Positions 26,883-36,739 of a DNA stretch of 64,000 nt are shown in pieces. The first letter of the stretch is position 1; every line of letters starts with the position of its first letter. Made by a program: the position numbers and the translations under genes. This DNA is from Anaeromassilibacillus sp. An172. Lineage in GTDB: Bacteria; Bacillota; Clostridia; Oscillospirales; Acutalibacteraceae. Location: assembly GCF_002160515.1 (NCBI RefSeq), contig NZ_NFKS01000003.1, forward strand, positions 1 through 64,000, read 5' to 3'. The notes beneath the pieces are model-generated. The model had not been told where the DNA came from. It saw only the letters and a list, made by a program, of their open reading frames with translations, and did no database searches.

Positions 26883-27470
26883 ATGAATGGATTAGATAAA
26901 ATTATCAAAAAAATAGAGTCAGACAGCCAGGAAGCTTGCAGAGCTATGATTTCCGAGGCTGAGCTGAAAGCAAAAGAAATTCTGTCCGCAGGTGAGAAAA
27001 ACTGTGAGGAGATAAAGAAAAGAGAGGAAATCCGCTGTGAAACAGCCTGCGCAGACGTAAGAGCAAGAGCTAAATCAGCGGCTGAACTGGAAATAAGAAA
27101 GGGAAAGCTTTTGGCAAGACAGACCGTTATTTCCGATATGCTTGAAAAGAGCAAAAACTCTCTTAAAAATCTTGACAAAGAGGAATATTTCAGCCTGATT
27201 TTAAAGATGGTTGAAAAATATTCCGAGAAACAGGACGGCGTCATTGTTTTTTCAAAGAAAGACACGGACAGAATGGATAAAAACTTTATATCCAAAATCA
27301 ACAAGGTATCCGCAGGCAAGCTGATCTTGGGAGAGCCTGACAGAAAAATCGACAGCGGTTTTGTGTTGGTTTACGGTGATATAGAGATAAACTGTTCCTT
27401 TGATACAATTTTTACAGTAGAAAAAGAAAAACTTACCGATGTGGTTTCGGCAGTTTTGTTTGATAAATAA
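26883..27470 (+). CDS. ntpE: V-type ATPase subunit E
   Basis: 195 residues. Peripheral stalk subunit: a long N-terminal coiled coil (about residues 1-100, KIIKKIESDSQEACRAMISE onward) and a globular C-terminal domain that binds the A3B3 head. TGGAG sits six bases before ATG 26883; the in-frame ATG two codons earlier overlaps that site. It follows the proteolipid gene by 54 bases, the largest gap in the operon after subunit H-I; I see no terminator there. Confidence 0.88.
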   Translation: MNGLDKIIKKIESDSQEACRAMISEAELKAKEILSAGEKNCEEIKKREEIRCETACADVRARAKSAAELEIRKGKLLARQTVISDMLEKSKNSLKNLDKEEYFSLILKMVEKYSEKQDGVIVFSKKDTDRMDKNFISKINKVSAGKLILGEPDRKIDSGFVLVYGDIEINCSFDTIFTVEKEKLTDVVSAVLFDK

Positions 27471-27484
27471 GGAGGGCTGTGCCG

Positions 27485-28450
27485 ATGGCAACAGATTACA
27501 CATATGCGGTTGCCCGTATACGTTCCAAAGAGCTTTCGCTTCTTTCCGGACACGATATCGACAGCTTGCTTTCCCTTCCGGATTATAAAAGTTGTCTGAG
27601 AGCATTGTCCGACAAGGGCTGGAATTTTCCGGACAACTCCGATATTTCCCATGTGCTTTCAATTCAGACAGAGGAATTATGGGAGCTTATGGACGAGCTT
27701 GTTAAGGACGACAATTCATTTGATATATTCAGAATAAGAAACGATTACCACAACCTGAAAGTTGCGGTGAAAGCTGTAACAAGAAGCGTTTCTCCCGAAA
27801 GTATGCTTTTGAAACATTCCGTATATTCGCCTCAGCAGATTGTAGGAGCTTTGGAAAACAGGGATTATTCCCAGCTTCCTGATATATTGCAGGAGCCTGC
27901 AAAAGAGGCTATGGCTTCACTGCTTCAGACAGCGGACGGTCAGCTTTGCGATATTATAATTGACCGTGCGGCTCTTGAGCATATCTACAGACTTGGAATG
28001 GAAAGCGACAACGACTTTATCCGCCGGTATGCTCAGCTTACAGTGGGATGCGCCGATATAAAAACCGCCGTGAGAAGCGCAAAGACCTCAAAAAGCGGCG
28101 AGTTTATCAAAAAAGCTCTCTGTCATTGTGACTGCCTTAATGTGGACGCTTTGGCGGCGGCTGCGGTAAAGGGAATAGACGAAATTTGCGATTGTCTAAC
28201 AGGCACCATGTTTACATCAGCAGTGCCTTATCTTAAAATAAGTGTTTCAGCCTTTGAAAAGTGGGCTGATAACTATCTTAATTCCCTTATGCAGGAGCAG
28301 AAGTGGGACCCATTTACAATAGGACCTCTTGCGGCATACATTTTGGGAAAAGAAAAGGAAATCACCGCAGTAAGACTTATTCTTTCGGGAAAGCTCAACG
28401 GACTTTCAGACTCCGTAATAAAAGAAAGACTGAGGGATATGTATGTATAG
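27485..28450 (+). CDS. ntpC: V-type ATPase subunit C (central rotor socket, subunit d)
   Basis: 321 residues, helical, usual length. It sits on top of the proteolipid ring and holds the central shaft. Recognisable by the N-terminal TDYTYAVARIRSKELSLLS and the mid-protein FDIFRIRNDYHNLKVAVKA. GGAGGG at 27471-27476 supports ATG 27485. Its stop overlaps the next gene by eight bases. Confidence 0.92.
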   Translation: MATDYTYAVARIRSKELSLLSGHDIDSLLSLPDYKSCLRALSDKGWNFPDNSDISHVLSIQTEELWELMDELVKDDNSFDIFRIRNDYHNLKVAVKAVTRSVSPESMLLKHSVYSPQQIVGALENRDYSQLPDILQEPAKEAMASLLQTADGQLCDIIIDRAALEHIYRLGMESDNDFIRRYAQLTVGCADIKTAVRSAKTSKSGEFIKKALCHCDCLNVDALAAAAVKGIDEICDCLTGTMFTSAVPYLKISVSAFEKWADNYLNSLMQEQKWDPFTIGPLAAYILGKEKEITAVRLILSGKLNGLSDSVIKERLRDMYV

Positions 28451-28760
28451 AATAGCTGTAATAGGCGATAAGGACAGCGTTTACGGATTTGCTGCCCTTG
28501 GGCTTGACGTTGTTTATGTGGGAGAAAACGACGACCCCCACAAGGCTTTTAAAAAGCTCTGCGAAAGCGGCTATGGTATTATTTACATCACCGAAGCTTT
28601 GGCGGAGATTTTGGACGAAGAGATACAAAAGACAAATGATAACCCGATACCCGCAGTTATACTTATTCCTGGAATAAGCGGAAATACGGGCAAGGGAATT
28701 GCAAATGTCAAAAAAGCCGTTGAAAAGGCTGTGGGCAGCGACATTATTTTCAACGATTGA
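28443..28760 (+). CDS. ntpG: V-type ATPase subunit F
   Basis: 105 residues. Small Rossmann-like rotor subunit attached to the D shaft (named NtpG in Enterococcus). The pattern IAVIGDKDSVYGFAALGLDV, then IIYITEALAE and PAVILIPG is characteristic. It overlaps the end of the subunit C gene, and so depends on its translation. Confidence 0.92.
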   Translation: MYRIAVIGDKDSVYGFAALGLDVVYVGENDDPHKAFKKLCESGYGIIYITEALAEILDEEIQKTNDNPIPAVILIPGISGNTGKGIANVKKAVEKAVGSDIIFND

Positions 28761-28794
28761 TTTAATTTTAACCCAGTGAAGGGATTGATATAAT

Positions 28795-30573
28795 TTGAGT
28801 ATAGGAACTATCAAAAAAGTTGCCGGCCCTTTGGTTATCGCCGAAGGCATGAGAGATGCCAACATGTTCGACGTTGTAAGGGTTTCAAAGCATAGACTTA
28901 TAGGTGAAATCATCGAAATGCACGGAGATAAAGCCTCTATTCAGGTTTATGAAGAAACCTCCGGACTTGGTCCGGGAGAGCCGGTAGAGTCAACCGGAGC
29001 ACCTCTTTCAGTTGAATTGGGCCCGGGACTTATAAGAAGCATTTACGACGGAATTCAAAGACCTCTTGACGATATTATGAAGCTCAGCGGAAACAATCTC
29101 CAGAGAGGTGTTGAGGTTCCTTCCCTTAAAAGAGATATAAAGTGGAAGTTTACTCCATGTGTTAAATCGGGAACAAAGGTAACAGGCGGCGACGTAATAG
29201 GAACCGTTCAGGAAACCGATATAGTTCTCCATAAAATTATGGTGCCATGCAAGCTTAAAGGCACAATTAAATCTATAAAAGAGGGCGAGTTTACAGTAAC
29301 TGAAGCAATCGCAGTTCTTGAAAAAGAGGACGGAACCACTCAGGACCTCACCCTTATGCAAAAATGGCCTGTTCGTGTGGGCAGACCCTATAAGAAAAAA
29401 TTGTCACCTGATATGCCTCTTATCACAGGACAGAGAGTTATCGACACATTGTTCCCAATAGCAAAGGGCGGTGTTGCGGCAGTTCCGGGACCTTTCGGTT
29501 CAGGTAAAACAGTTGTTCAGCATCAGCTTGCAAAATGGGCAGAAGCAGATATCGTTGTTTACATCGGCTGCGGCGAGCGTGGCAACGAGATGACAGACGT
29601 TCTTAACGAATTCCCTGAGCTTATCGACCCGAAAACAGGCAAAACACTTATGGAGAGAACAGTGCTTATCGCCAACACCTCCGACATGCCTGTTGCAGCC
29701 CGTGAAGCTTCAATTTATACAGGTATCACAATAGCAGAGTATTTCAGAGATATGGGTTATTCTGTAGCTTTGATGGGCGATTCCACATCACGTTGGGCAG
29801 AGGCTCTCCGTGAAATGTCAGGACGTCTTGAGGAAATGCCCGGTGAAGAGGGATATCCTGCATACCTTGGTTCAAGACTTGCACAGTTCTATGAGCGTGC
29901 AGGCCGTGTAATTACCTTGGGTTCTGATGATACAGAGGGTGCACTTTCTGTAATCGGAGCGGTTTCACCTCCTGGCGGTGATATTTCCGAGCCTGTTTCT
30001 CAGGCAACCCTGAGAATTGTTAAAGTGTTCTGGGGACTTGACGCTTCACTTGCATATAAAAGACACTTCCCGGCTGTAAACTGGCTTACAAGCTACTCAT
30101 TGTATGTTGATACAATGGCAAACTGGTACAAGGAAAACGTAGCTTCTGACTGGATGGACTGCCGTGGAAGAATTATGCACCTGCTTCAGGAAGAGGCTGA
30201 GCTTGAGGAAATCGTAAAGCTTGTTGGTATGGACGCACTTTCAGCTCCTGACAGACTTAAGCTTGAAGCCGCACGTTCTATAAGAGAGGACTTCCTCCAT
30301 CAGAACGCATTCCATGAAACAGACACCTACACATCTCTTGACAAACAGTACAAGATGATGCACCTTGTTTTGGCATACTTCGACTTGTCAACTATGGCTC
30401 TTAAAAACGGCGCAGATATTGAAAAGCTTGTATCTCTGCCGGAAAGAGAGCGTGTAGGAAGATTTAAGTATGTTCAAAACGAGAACGCAGAAAAAGAATA
30501 TGAAGACATCATGCTCAATCTTGAGAAGAGTATAAATAATTTGACAACAAAGGGGGATAATGAAGATGCCTAA
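28795..30573 (+). CDS. ntpA: V-type ATPase catalytic subunit A
   Basis: 592 residues. The catalytic subunit of the A3B3 head. The P-loop GPFGSGKTV, the long non-homologous insert typical of A subunits (about residues 110-185), [19 protein letters not shown] and [36 protein letters not shown] are all intact. It starts with TTG after AAGGGATTGATATAAT. It overlaps the subunit B gene. Confidence 0.97.
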   Translation: MSIGTIKKVAGPLVIAEGMRDANMFDVVRVSKHRLIGEIIEMHGDKASIQVYEETSGLGPGEPVESTGAPLSVELGPGLIRSIYDGIQRPLDDIMKLSGNNLQRGVEVPSLKRDIKWKFTPCVKSGTKVTGGDVIGTVQETDIVLHKIMVPCKLKGTIKSIKEGEFTVTEAIAVLEKEDGTTQDLTLMQKWPVRVGRPYKKKLSPDMPLITGQRVIDTLFPIAKGGVAAVPGPFGSGKTVVQHQLAKWAEADIVVYIGCGERGNEMTDVLNEFPELIDPKTGKTLMERTVLIANTSDMPVAAREASIYTGITIAEYFRDMGYSVALMGDSTSRWAEALREMSGRLEEMPGEEGYPAYLGSRLAQFYERAGRVITLGSDDTEGALSVIGAVSPPGGDISEPVSQATLRIVKVFWGLDASLAYKRHFPAVNWLTSYSLYVDTMANWYKENVASDWMDCRGRIMHLLQEEAELEEIVKLVGMDALSAPDRLKLEAARSIREDFLHQNAFHETDTYTSLDKQYKMMHLVLAYFDLSTMALKNGADIEKLVSLPERERVGRFKYVQNENAEKEYEDIMLNLEKSINNLTTKGDNEDA

Positions 30574-31936
30574 GGAGTACAGAACCATAGAAGAAGTTGC
30601 AGGCCCCCTTATGCTTGTAAAAAATGTTGAAAATGTAAACTATAACGACTTGGGTGAAGTCGAGCTTGCCGACGGCGAAGTAAGACGCTGCAAGGTTTTG
30701 GAGATAAACGGCACAGACGCTTTGGTACAGCTTTTCGACTCATCCGCAGGTATCAACCTTTCAAATTCAAAGGTTAGATTCTTGGGAAGAAGCATGGAGC
30801 TGGGCGTATCAGTTGACATGCTGTCCCGTGTTTTCGACGGTATGGGACGTCCTATAGACGGCGGCCCTGAGATTTTGCCGGATAAGAGAATGGACATCAA
30901 CGGTTTGCCTATGAACCCGGCGGCAAGAAACTATCCTCAGGAATTTATTCAGACAGGTGTTTCCGCTATCGACGGACTTAATACACTGGTTAGAGGACAG
31001 AAGCTTCCTATTTTCTCCGCTTCCGGTTTGCCGCACGCAAACCTTGCCGCACAGATTGCAAGACAGGCTAAGGTTAGAGGAACAACAGAGCCTTTCGCCG
31101 TTGTTTTCGCCGCAATGGGTATCACCTTTGAAGAGTCCAACTTCTTTATCGAGAGCTTTAAGGAAACAGGAGCTATCGACAGAACCGTTATGTTTGTAAA
31201 CCTTGCAAACGACCCGGCTATCGAGCGTATTTCAACACCTCGTATGGCTCTTACCGCCGCAGAGTATTTGGCTTTTGATGCAGGTATGCATGTTCTTGTT
31301 ATTATGACCGACATCACAAACTACGCCGACGCTCTCCGTGAGGTTTCCGCCGCAAGAAAGGAAGTTCCGGGACGCCGTGGTTATCCGGGTTACATGTACA
31401 CAGACCTTGCAACACTCTATGAGCGTGCAGGAAGACAAAAGGGCAAGAACGGTTCAATCACATTAATTCCGATTTTGACTATGCCTGAGGACGATAAGAC
31501 TCACCCGATTCCTGACCTTACCGGATATATCACAGAGGGTCAGATTATCCTCAGCCGTGACCTTTACAGAAAAAATATTGCTCCTCCTATAGATGTTCTT
31601 CCGTCACTTTCCCGTCTTAAGGATAAGGGTATAGGCAAGGGCAAAACAAGAGAGGACCACTCCAACACAATGAACCAGCTCTTTGCCGCATATGCCCGTG
31701 GTAAGGACGCAAAGGAACTTATGGTTATTTTGGGCGAGGCGGCTCTCACCGATATTGATAAGCTCTATGCAAAGTTTGCAGACGAGTTTGAAAAACAGTA
31801 CGTATCACAGGGCTATAACACAAACAGAAGCATTGAAGAGACCCTTGACTTGGGCTGGAAGCTTCTCTCAATCCTTCCAAGAAGCGAGCTTAAACGTATC
31901 GACGACAAGTATCTTGATATGTACTATGGCAAGTAA
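30566..31936 (+). CDS. ntpB: V-type ATPase subunit B
   Basis: 456 residues. Non-catalytic partner of subunit A; it forms the interface that completes the catalytic site. The P-loop is degenerate ([12 protein letters not shown]), as expected. Also present are [38 protein letters not shown] and [27 protein letters not shown]. The ATG at 30566 is nine bases after GGGGGAT; the ATG at 30560 is too close. Confidence 0.97.
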   Translation: MPKEYRTIEEVAGPLMLVKNVENVNYNDLGEVELADGEVRRCKVLEINGTDALVQLFDSSAGINLSNSKVRFLGRSMELGVSVDMLSRVFDGMGRPIDGGPEILPDKRMDINGLPMNPAARNYPQEFIQTGVSAIDGLNTLVRGQKLPIFSASGLPHANLAAQIARQAKVRGTTEPFAVVFAAMGITFEESNFFIESFKETGAIDRTVMFVNLANDPAIERISTPRMALTAAEYLAFDAGMHVLVIMTDITNYADALREVSAARKEVPGRRGYPGYMYTDLATLYERAGRQKGKNGSITLIPILTMPEDDKTHPIPDLTGYITEGQIILSRDLYRKNIAPPIDVLPSLSRLKDKGIGKGKTREDHSNTMNQLFAAYARGKDAKELMVILGEAALTDIDKLYAKFADEFEKQYVSQGYNTNRSIEETLDLGWKLLSILPRSELKRIDDKYLDMYYGK

Positions 31937-31947
31937 GGGGTGATTGT

Positions 31948-32595
31948 ATGGCAACAACACAGGTGAACCCCACCAGAATGGAGCTGACAAGGCTTAAAAA
32001 GAAGCTTGTAACAGCCACCAGAGGTCATAAACTCTTAAAGGATAAACGTGACGAGCTTATGCGCCGCTTTTTGGAGCTTGTAAAAGAGAACAAAGAGCTG
32101 AGAATGAAAGTGGAGCAGAAGATAAGCGACGCCAATAAGAATTTCGTTTTGGCATCTGCCGCAATGTCAGACGAGGTTATCTCCGCCGCATTGCTTGCAC
32201 CAAAGCAGGAGGTCTATCTTGATATCGGTGAAAAGAACGTAATGAGCGTTGATATTCCGGTTTATGATATAAAAACCAGAACTCCCGACCCAAACGATAT
32301 TTATTCCTACGGCTATGCTTTTACATCTTCTGAGCTTGACGATGCGGTAAAATCCTTGGCGGATATTCTTCCTGATATGCTGAAGCTTGCTGAAATTGAA
32401 AAATCCTGCCTTATGATGGCTTCGGAAATCGAAAAGACACGTCGAAGAGTTAACGCCCTTGAACACGTTATGATTCCTGACACAAAGGAAAAAATAAGAT
32501 ATATAACCATGAAGCTTGACGAAAACGAAAGAAGCACCCAGACAAGACTTATGAAGGTCAAGGATATGATGCTTAAAGAAGCTCACGGATATTAA
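31948..32595 (+). CDS. ntpD: V-type ATPase subunit D (central shaft)
   Basis: 215 residues. Two long helices at the N- and C-termini form the shaft that turns inside the A3B3 head. The N-terminus VNPTRMELTRLKKKLVTATRGHKLLKDKRDEL is the family signature. Last gene of the operon, followed by a terminator six bases after the stop. Gene order F-I-K-E-C-G-A-B-D equals that of the Enterococcus hirae sodium V-ATPase operon up to D. Confidence 0.95.
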   Translation: MATTQVNPTRMELTRLKKKLVTATRGHKLLKDKRDELMRRFLELVKENKELRMKVEQKISDANKNFVLASAAMSDEVISAALLAPKQEVYLDIGEKNVMSVDIPVYDIKTRTPDPNDIYSYGYAFTSSELDDAVKSLADILPDMLKLAEIEKSCLMMASEIEKTRRRVNALEHVMIPDTKEKIRYITMKLDENERSTQTRLMKVKDMMLKEAHGY

Positions 32596-32600
32596 ATTAC

Positions 32601-32640
32601 AGGAACGAGTTGGATTTCAGCTCGTTCCTTTATTTTTATA
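32601..32640 (+). terminator. Terminator of the V-ATPase operon
   Basis: Perfect stem AGGAACGAG/CTCGTTCCT followed by TTATTTTTAT. Confidence 0.88.
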
Positions 32641-32641
32641 A

Positions 32642-32720
32642 CCGACATGCAAAAGTTAGGCTTGAAAATCAACTTCATTTTATGTCGGGCGAGACCTTTT
32701 GCTTAATTCTTTGAAAAACA
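32642..32720 (+). repeat. Hairpin repeat, copy 3
   Basis: Stem CCGACAT...ATGTCGG, followed by GCGAGACCTTTTGCTTAATT and CTTTGAAAA. Compared with copies 1 and 2, the sixth stem pair has changed from C-G to A-T on both sides, a compensating change. It starts right after the V-ATPase terminator, in the same 3'-of-operon setting as copy 1. Confidence 0.75.
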
Positions 32721-32804
32721 TTGCTTTCATATCTATAAGAATAATAATAAAAGTCTGTACATAGAATTAAAGTAAAAGATACAGTAAAGCAGGTGGGAGA
32801 ATTG

Positions 32805-33893
32805 GTGTACAGACGAAAAAAAGGACAGTCAAAATTTCTGGGAGTTATAGGAGGAATTTTGACTGCGGCGGCGGTTGTAAACTTGTTTTTTAATGCCGAT
32901 TCTATTTTTAAAGCAGGAGGAAGCGCAATAGCTGCGGCGATTATATCGGATAATGATGAGGTTGTTAAGGTTGAGAAAACCGGCGAAAATATGGCGGAAA
33001 ACCCTTTAGCCGAAAATGATACAGATGAAACCACAGAGAACACAGAATCAACCGCAGAAAACAACGGTGAAGAAGAAACCATTGACCCTGCGGAGGAATT
33101 TGCCGGAGAAGCTGTGTACCCTGTTATTGAAACAAACATAGGAGCGTCCGGAACTTTGTATGAAAACATATCCGTTAAGAATACAACAGGATATGATATA
33201 GATATTGGTTCACTGCTGGAAAGGGACTTGGGCTTTACTATGGACGACAGCTCAGAGGTTCAGGTTTTGATTGTACATACTCACGCAACTGAAGGCTACA
33301 TGTCCTATGATAACGGAACATACCATGAAAGCTTTTCATCAAGAAATACCGATAATTCTCAAAATGTCTGTGCAGTTGGCGACGAAATTGCCGCAGAACT
33401 GAGCCGTCAGGGAATAGGCGTTATAAACGATACGACCCAGCACGACAACCCCAGCTACAACGGCTCTTATGACAGAAGCCTGGAAACAATAAACAGCTAT
33501 TTGGAAAAATATCCTAATATTAAAGTTGTCCTTGACATTCACAGAGATTCTATAGGCTACGGCGGGGAACAGGGAAAAACAAAACCGACCTTTACATTTG
33601 ACGGCAAGAAAGCCGCTCAGATTATGATTATGTCCGGATATGACGGAACAGGGGAATACAATTTTCCGTTCTGGGAGGAAAACCTGGTATTCGCTTTAAA
33701 GCTTCAAAAAACCGCCGAGGATATGTTCCCGGGAATGACAAGGCCGTTGTATTTCGGGGATTTTGCCTACAATATGAATGTAAACAACGGCTCTCTGCTT
33801 ATAGAGGTGGGAACCGATATGAACACATTAGAGGAGGCAAAGTATACCGGAGAACTTTTGGGAAAGGTTCTGGCAAAGGTGTTGCAATCATAA
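32805..33893 (+). CDS. spoIIP: Stage II sporulation protein P
   Basis: About 362 residues. A cell-wall amidase/endopeptidase which, with SpoIID and SpoIIM, removes septal peptidoglycan so the mother cell can engulf the forespore. There is one N-terminal membrane anchor (about residues 10-30), an acidic Thr/Glu-rich linker, then the amidase domain with zinc-binding HTHATEGY, DIHRDS and the late LIEVGTDMNTLEEA. The start is uncertain between TTG 32802 and GTG 32805, both after AGGTGGGAGA. The linker is longer than in Bacillus. Confidence 0.92.
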   Translation: MYRRKKGQSKFLGVIGGILTAAAVVNLFFNADSIFKAGGSAIAAAIISDNDEVVKVEKTGENMAENPLAENDTDETTENTESTAENNGEEETIDPAEEFAGEAVYPVIETNIGASGTLYENISVKNTTGYDIDIGSLLERDLGFTMDDSSEVQVLIVHTHATEGYMSYDNGTYHESFSSRNTDNSQNVCAVGDEIAAELSRQGIGVINDTTQHDNPSYNGSYDRSLETINSYLEKYPNIKVVLDIHRDSIGYGGEQGKTKPTFTFDGKKAAQIMIMSGYDGTGEYNFPFWEENLVFALKLQKTAEDMFPGMTRPLYFGDFAYNMNVNNGSLLIEVGTDMNTLEEAKYTGELLGKVLAKVLQS

Positions 33894-33910
33894 CCAAATT
33901 TTGATATAAT
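33882..33910 (+). promoter_or_regulatory. Promoter of the Thr/Glu/Pro-rich protein
   Basis: -35 TTGCAA (33882-33887), a 17-base spacer and -10 TATAAT (33905-33910). The -35 lies within the last codons of spoIIP, so the next gene has its own promoter. Confidence 0.65.
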
Positions 33911-33969
33911 CAATATGCATAGCATTTAAGAGTAAGTTGCTGTGACTTAATGCAGAAATAAGGAATAGT

Positions 33970-34452
33970 ATGAGGAACGATAAAAACAACATTATAAATA
34001 GGAAAAAAGATGTAATTCTGGCTTTATTGTTTGTTTTGATTTTAATGTTTAGCTGTGTAACAAATGTTTTTGCCGTTGACCCTGAAGAAGAGACAACAGA
34101 AATTCAGGTCACAGAGCAGACAGAGCCTCAATCATCTAATGAACCTACTACTGAAGCCACGCAAGCGCCTACAGAACCTACCACTGAACCTACAACAGAA
34201 CCCACAACTGAGGCGACAGAGCCAACAACAGAACCTACAACAGAGGCAACTGAAAGTACAACAGAAGAAATAGTAGAGGTGACAGAGGCAACAACCGAGG
34301 GAAATCCCTGGGATTTTGAAGTTCCGACAGAAGGAACTATCGAAGCGGAACAGACAAAGGCGGACTATTTTACCGGAACTGTTATGTGGTCTGCTGTCGG
34401 CGGAGGCTTGCTCATATTGCTTATTATGTTTATAGGCAAGCGTAAATACTGA
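33970..34452 (+). CDS. Secreted, membrane-anchored Thr/Glu/Pro repeat protein
   Basis: 160 residues, no recognised family. A signal peptide (about residues 1-35, ending VFA-VD) is followed by about 70 residues of Thr/Glu/Pro repeats (TTEPTTEP, TTEATEPT units). A C-terminal membrane helix then ends in GKRKY (about residues 137-160). It is likely to be a surface stalk or spacer exposed outside the membrane, possibly glycosylated on Thr. The ATG follows AAGGAATAGT. It has its own promoter and terminator. The repeat DNA is a degenerate 6- or 12-base unit, prone to length change. Confidence 0.75.
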   Translation: MRNDKNNIINRKKDVILALLFVLILMFSCVTNVFAVDPEEETTEIQVTEQTEPQSSNEPTTEATQAPTEPTTEPTTEPTTEATEPTTEPTTEATESTTEEIVEVTEATTEGNPWDFEVPTEGTIEAEQTKADYFTGTVMWSAVGGGLLILLIMFIGKRKY

Positions 34453-34499
34453 TTTTGTATTTTGCTGTAGTTATTGGTTGAGTACCGTGTTTATAAGAA

Positions 34500-34532
34500 A
34501 CAGGTGATCGATTTACAGGATCACCTGTTTTT
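34500..34532 (+). terminator. Terminator after the Thr/Glu/Pro-rich gene
   Basis: Stem ACAGGTGATC/GATCACCTGT with a nine-base loop, followed by TTTTTATT. Confidence 0.85.
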
Positions 34533-34582
34533 TATTGTATAAATTATCTTTTAAGGTATATGGTTTAGAAAGGAAAATGAAA

Positions 34583-35542
34583 ATGAATGAAGATCTGAAA
34601 AAGGTTTCTGAAAAAACCTCAGAGGAAGAAAATCTTGAAAAAGAAGAGATTCCCGCTGAGAATGAAGGAAACAATGCTACGACTATTCAGGAAAAAATTG
34701 AACAGTTTAAAAAGATTGACAGCTTCAAAACAAACAAGAAATCCTTTGCAACAGGTATCGGATTTTACAAACTGTTTTGGGTGTTCTTTATCGGATGCTT
34801 TGTAGGTGTTGTTATTGAAGTTTTGTTCTGCATTTTTGTTACGGAACACAGATATGAGTCAAGACAGGGCTTAATTTACGGACCTTTCAATCCGGTTTAT
34901 GGCTTCGGAGCTGTTGCCATGACTTTGGTTTTGTATCTGTTCAGAAAGAAAAGCGAAACCTGGACTTTCCTTGTGGGCGCTATTATAGGAGCTATATTTG
35001 AAACACTTTGTTCAGTTTATCAGGAGTATTTCCTTGGTACGGTTTCATGGGATTACACAGGCTCAAAATACAGCCTTATGGGTGGAAGAACAGATTTAGT
35101 GTATGCGGTATTCTGGGGCATACTCGCCGTAGTCTGGATTAAACTCCTGTACCCATTTATGTCGAAATGGATAGAAAAAATTCCGAATAAAGTGGGAGTT
35201 ATTCTCACATGGATTCTTTTTGTGTTTATGGTGTTCGACTGCGTAATAAGCTGTATGGCGGTTGACAGAATGGTAAAACGTCACAACGGAACTGCCGAAA
35301 GCACAGCGGTGGGAAATTTCCTTGACGACCATTACCCGGATGAATTTTTGCTTACTATTTATCCAAATATGATATTTACAGATACCGGAGAAGTTCTCCA
35401 TGAAGTTGCCGGTGATGACAAGGAAACAGAAAATTCTGAAAACACAGAAAACAATACTGAAAATAACATGGAAACTGAAACAGCAGCGTCAGCAAATTCA
35501 GTAAAGGTGGATTTGTTCAGCTTGTATCAGTTTGACAGATAA
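34583..35542 (+). CDS. CmpB-family ('ABC-transporter type IV') membrane protein
   Basis: About 319 residues. The acidic N-terminal 60 residues precede a core of about five membrane helices. The core motifs GLIYGPFNPVYGFGA and ETLCSVYQEYFLGTVSWDYT match the ABC_trans_CmpB family, whose function is not established. The C-terminal 70 residues are hydrophilic, Asn/Glu/Thr-rich. The ATG at 34583 fits AAAGG spacing better than 34577. It is followed after 30 bases by dus. Confidence 0.7.
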   Translation: MNEDLKKVSEKTSEEENLEKEEIPAENEGNNATTIQEKIEQFKKIDSFKTNKKSFATGIGFYKLFWVFFIGCFVGVVIEVLFCIFVTEHRYESRQGLIYGPFNPVYGFGAVAMTLVLYLFRKKSETWTFLVGAIIGAIFETLCSVYQEYFLGTVSWDYTGSKYSLMGGRTDLVYAVFWGILAVVWIKLLYPFMSKWIEKIPNKVGVILTWILFVFMVFDCVISCMAVDRMVKRHNGTAESTAVGNFLDDHYPDEFLLTIYPNMIFTDTGEVLHEVAGDDKETENSENTENNTENNMETETAASANSVKVDLFSLYQFDR

Positions 35543-35572
35543 GTTTTTTGTGAAAAGTTAAGAGGAATTAAA

Positions 35573-36544
35573 ATGAAATTAGGAAATTTGGAAATACAAA
35601 GAAAGGCTTGCCTTGCGCCGATGGCAGGCACTGCGGACAGAGCTTTCAGAGAACTTTGCAGAGGTTACGGAGCGGCGTTCTGTGTTTCTGAAATGGTAAG
35701 CTCAAAGGGCATATCATTCAACAGCAAAAAAAGTGCAGAACTTATGATGATATCACCTGATGAAAGACCATGCGGAGTTCAGATTTTCGGTGACGACCCA
35801 AAGGTGATGGCTGATGCCGCAAAATTTGCAATGCAGTTTGAACCGGAATTTATAGATATAAACATGGGATGCCCTGCCCCTAAAATCAGCGGAAACGGTT
35901 GCGGAAGCGCTCTTATGAAAAATCCTCCACTTTGCGGAGAAATTGTAAACGCAGTTGTAAATGCCGTAGAGATTCCGGTAACTGTAAAAATCAGAAAGGG
36001 CTGGGACGAAAACTCAGTAAACGCCGTTGAAGTTGCAAAAATCTGTGAAGAGGCAGGAGCTTCTGCAATAACCGTCCACGGAAGAACAAGAGAGCAGTTT
36101 TATCAGCCGCCGGCAGACTGGACGATTATAAGACAGGTAAAGCAGGCAGTAAACATTCCGGTTATAGGAAACGGAGACGTTACAAACGCAGAGGAAGCCT
36201 CTAAAATGATGGAGGAAACAGGCTGTGACATGATTATGATAGGCAGGGGAGCTTTGGGCAACCCTTGGATTTTCCGTGAGATAAACGCCTATTTTGACAC
36301 AGACAAGCTTATTTTCCCTCCGGGACCTGCTGAAAAAATCTCTGTAATGCTCAAGCATATTCAAAAGCTTGTTGAATATAAGGGAGAGTACATCGGAATG
36401 AGAGAAGCACGCAAGCATGTTGCTTGGTATATAAAAGGCTTTAAAGGTGCCGCAGAGTTTAGAAACATGGCAGGAAAGCTTACAACCTTCGACGAACTTA
36501 TAGAACTTTCAAAGCTCATATATAAAGCTCAGACAAAGGAATAA
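35573..36544 (+). CDS. dusB: tRNA-dihydrouridine synthase
   Basis: 323 residues. FMN-dependent reduction of uridine in tRNA loops. The TIM-barrel motifs are present: APMAGTADRAFRELCR, the catalytic Cys region INMGCPAPKISGNGCGSALM, the VKIRKGWDE strand, ITVHGRTREQFYQPPADW and GNGDVTNAEEA. The ATG follows AGAGGAATTAAA. Likely in an operon with the upstream membrane protein. DusB rather than another Dus is the usual Firmicute assignment. Confidence 0.93.
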   Translation: MKLGNLEIQRKACLAPMAGTADRAFRELCRGYGAAFCVSEMVSSKGISFNSKKSAELMMISPDERPCGVQIFGDDPKVMADAAKFAMQFEPEFIDINMGCPAPKISGNGCGSALMKNPPLCGEIVNAVVNAVEIPVTVKIRKGWDENSVNAVEVAKICEEAGASAITVHGRTREQFYQPPADWTIIRQVKQAVNIPVIGNGDVTNAEEASKMMEETGCDMIMIGRGALGNPWIFREINAYFDTDKLIFPPGPAEKISVMLKHIQKLVEYKGEYIGMREARKHVAWYIKGFKGAAEFRNMAGKLTTFDELIELSKLIYKAQTKE

Positions 36545-36551
36545 TTCTATT

Positions 36552-36588
36552 AAACAGCGCTGTAATTTACGGCGTTGTTTTTTTATTG
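36552..36588 (+). terminator. Terminator after dusB
   Basis: Stem AACAGCGC/GCGTTGTT (one G-U pair) followed by a run of T. Confidence 0.75.
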
Positions 36589-36601
36589 TCAATTCGACAA
36601 A
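36586..36601. promoter_or_regulatory. Palindrome with a Spo0A-box-like sequence
   Basis: TTGTC-N5-GACAA (36586-36600). The minus strand reads TTTGTCGAAT at 36592-36601, nine of ten matches to the Spo0A box consensus as I recall it (TTTGTCRAAA). It overlaps the dusB terminator T-run and lies about 45 bases upstream of the -35 of the large ATPase gene. Binding by Spo0A is only a possibility. Confidence 0.3.
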
Positions 36602-36644
36602 CTGCATAAAATTTAATGTTTTATAAGAAAAATACTATTTTATA

Positions 36645-36673
36645 TTGCAAAAAACTCTGTTTTGTAATATAAT
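36645..36673 (+). promoter_or_regulatory. Promoter of the LSm-TPR-ATPase / HEPN pair
   Basis: -35 TTGCAA (36645-36650), a 17-base spacer and a perfect -10 TATAAT (36668-36673), about 67 bases before the start codon. Confidence 0.75.
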
Positions 36674-36739
36674 ATTGATACTATTTTTAGAATTGTGTTA
36701 TTTTTAGCACAAAAATATTTTTAGGAAAGGAAATCGGCT

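Noticed and set aside
34140-34270. Short tandem repeats that look like a CRISPR-type or satellite array
   Set aside because: They are in frame and encode the Thr/Glu/Pro stalk; units are 6-12 bases, with no spacers.
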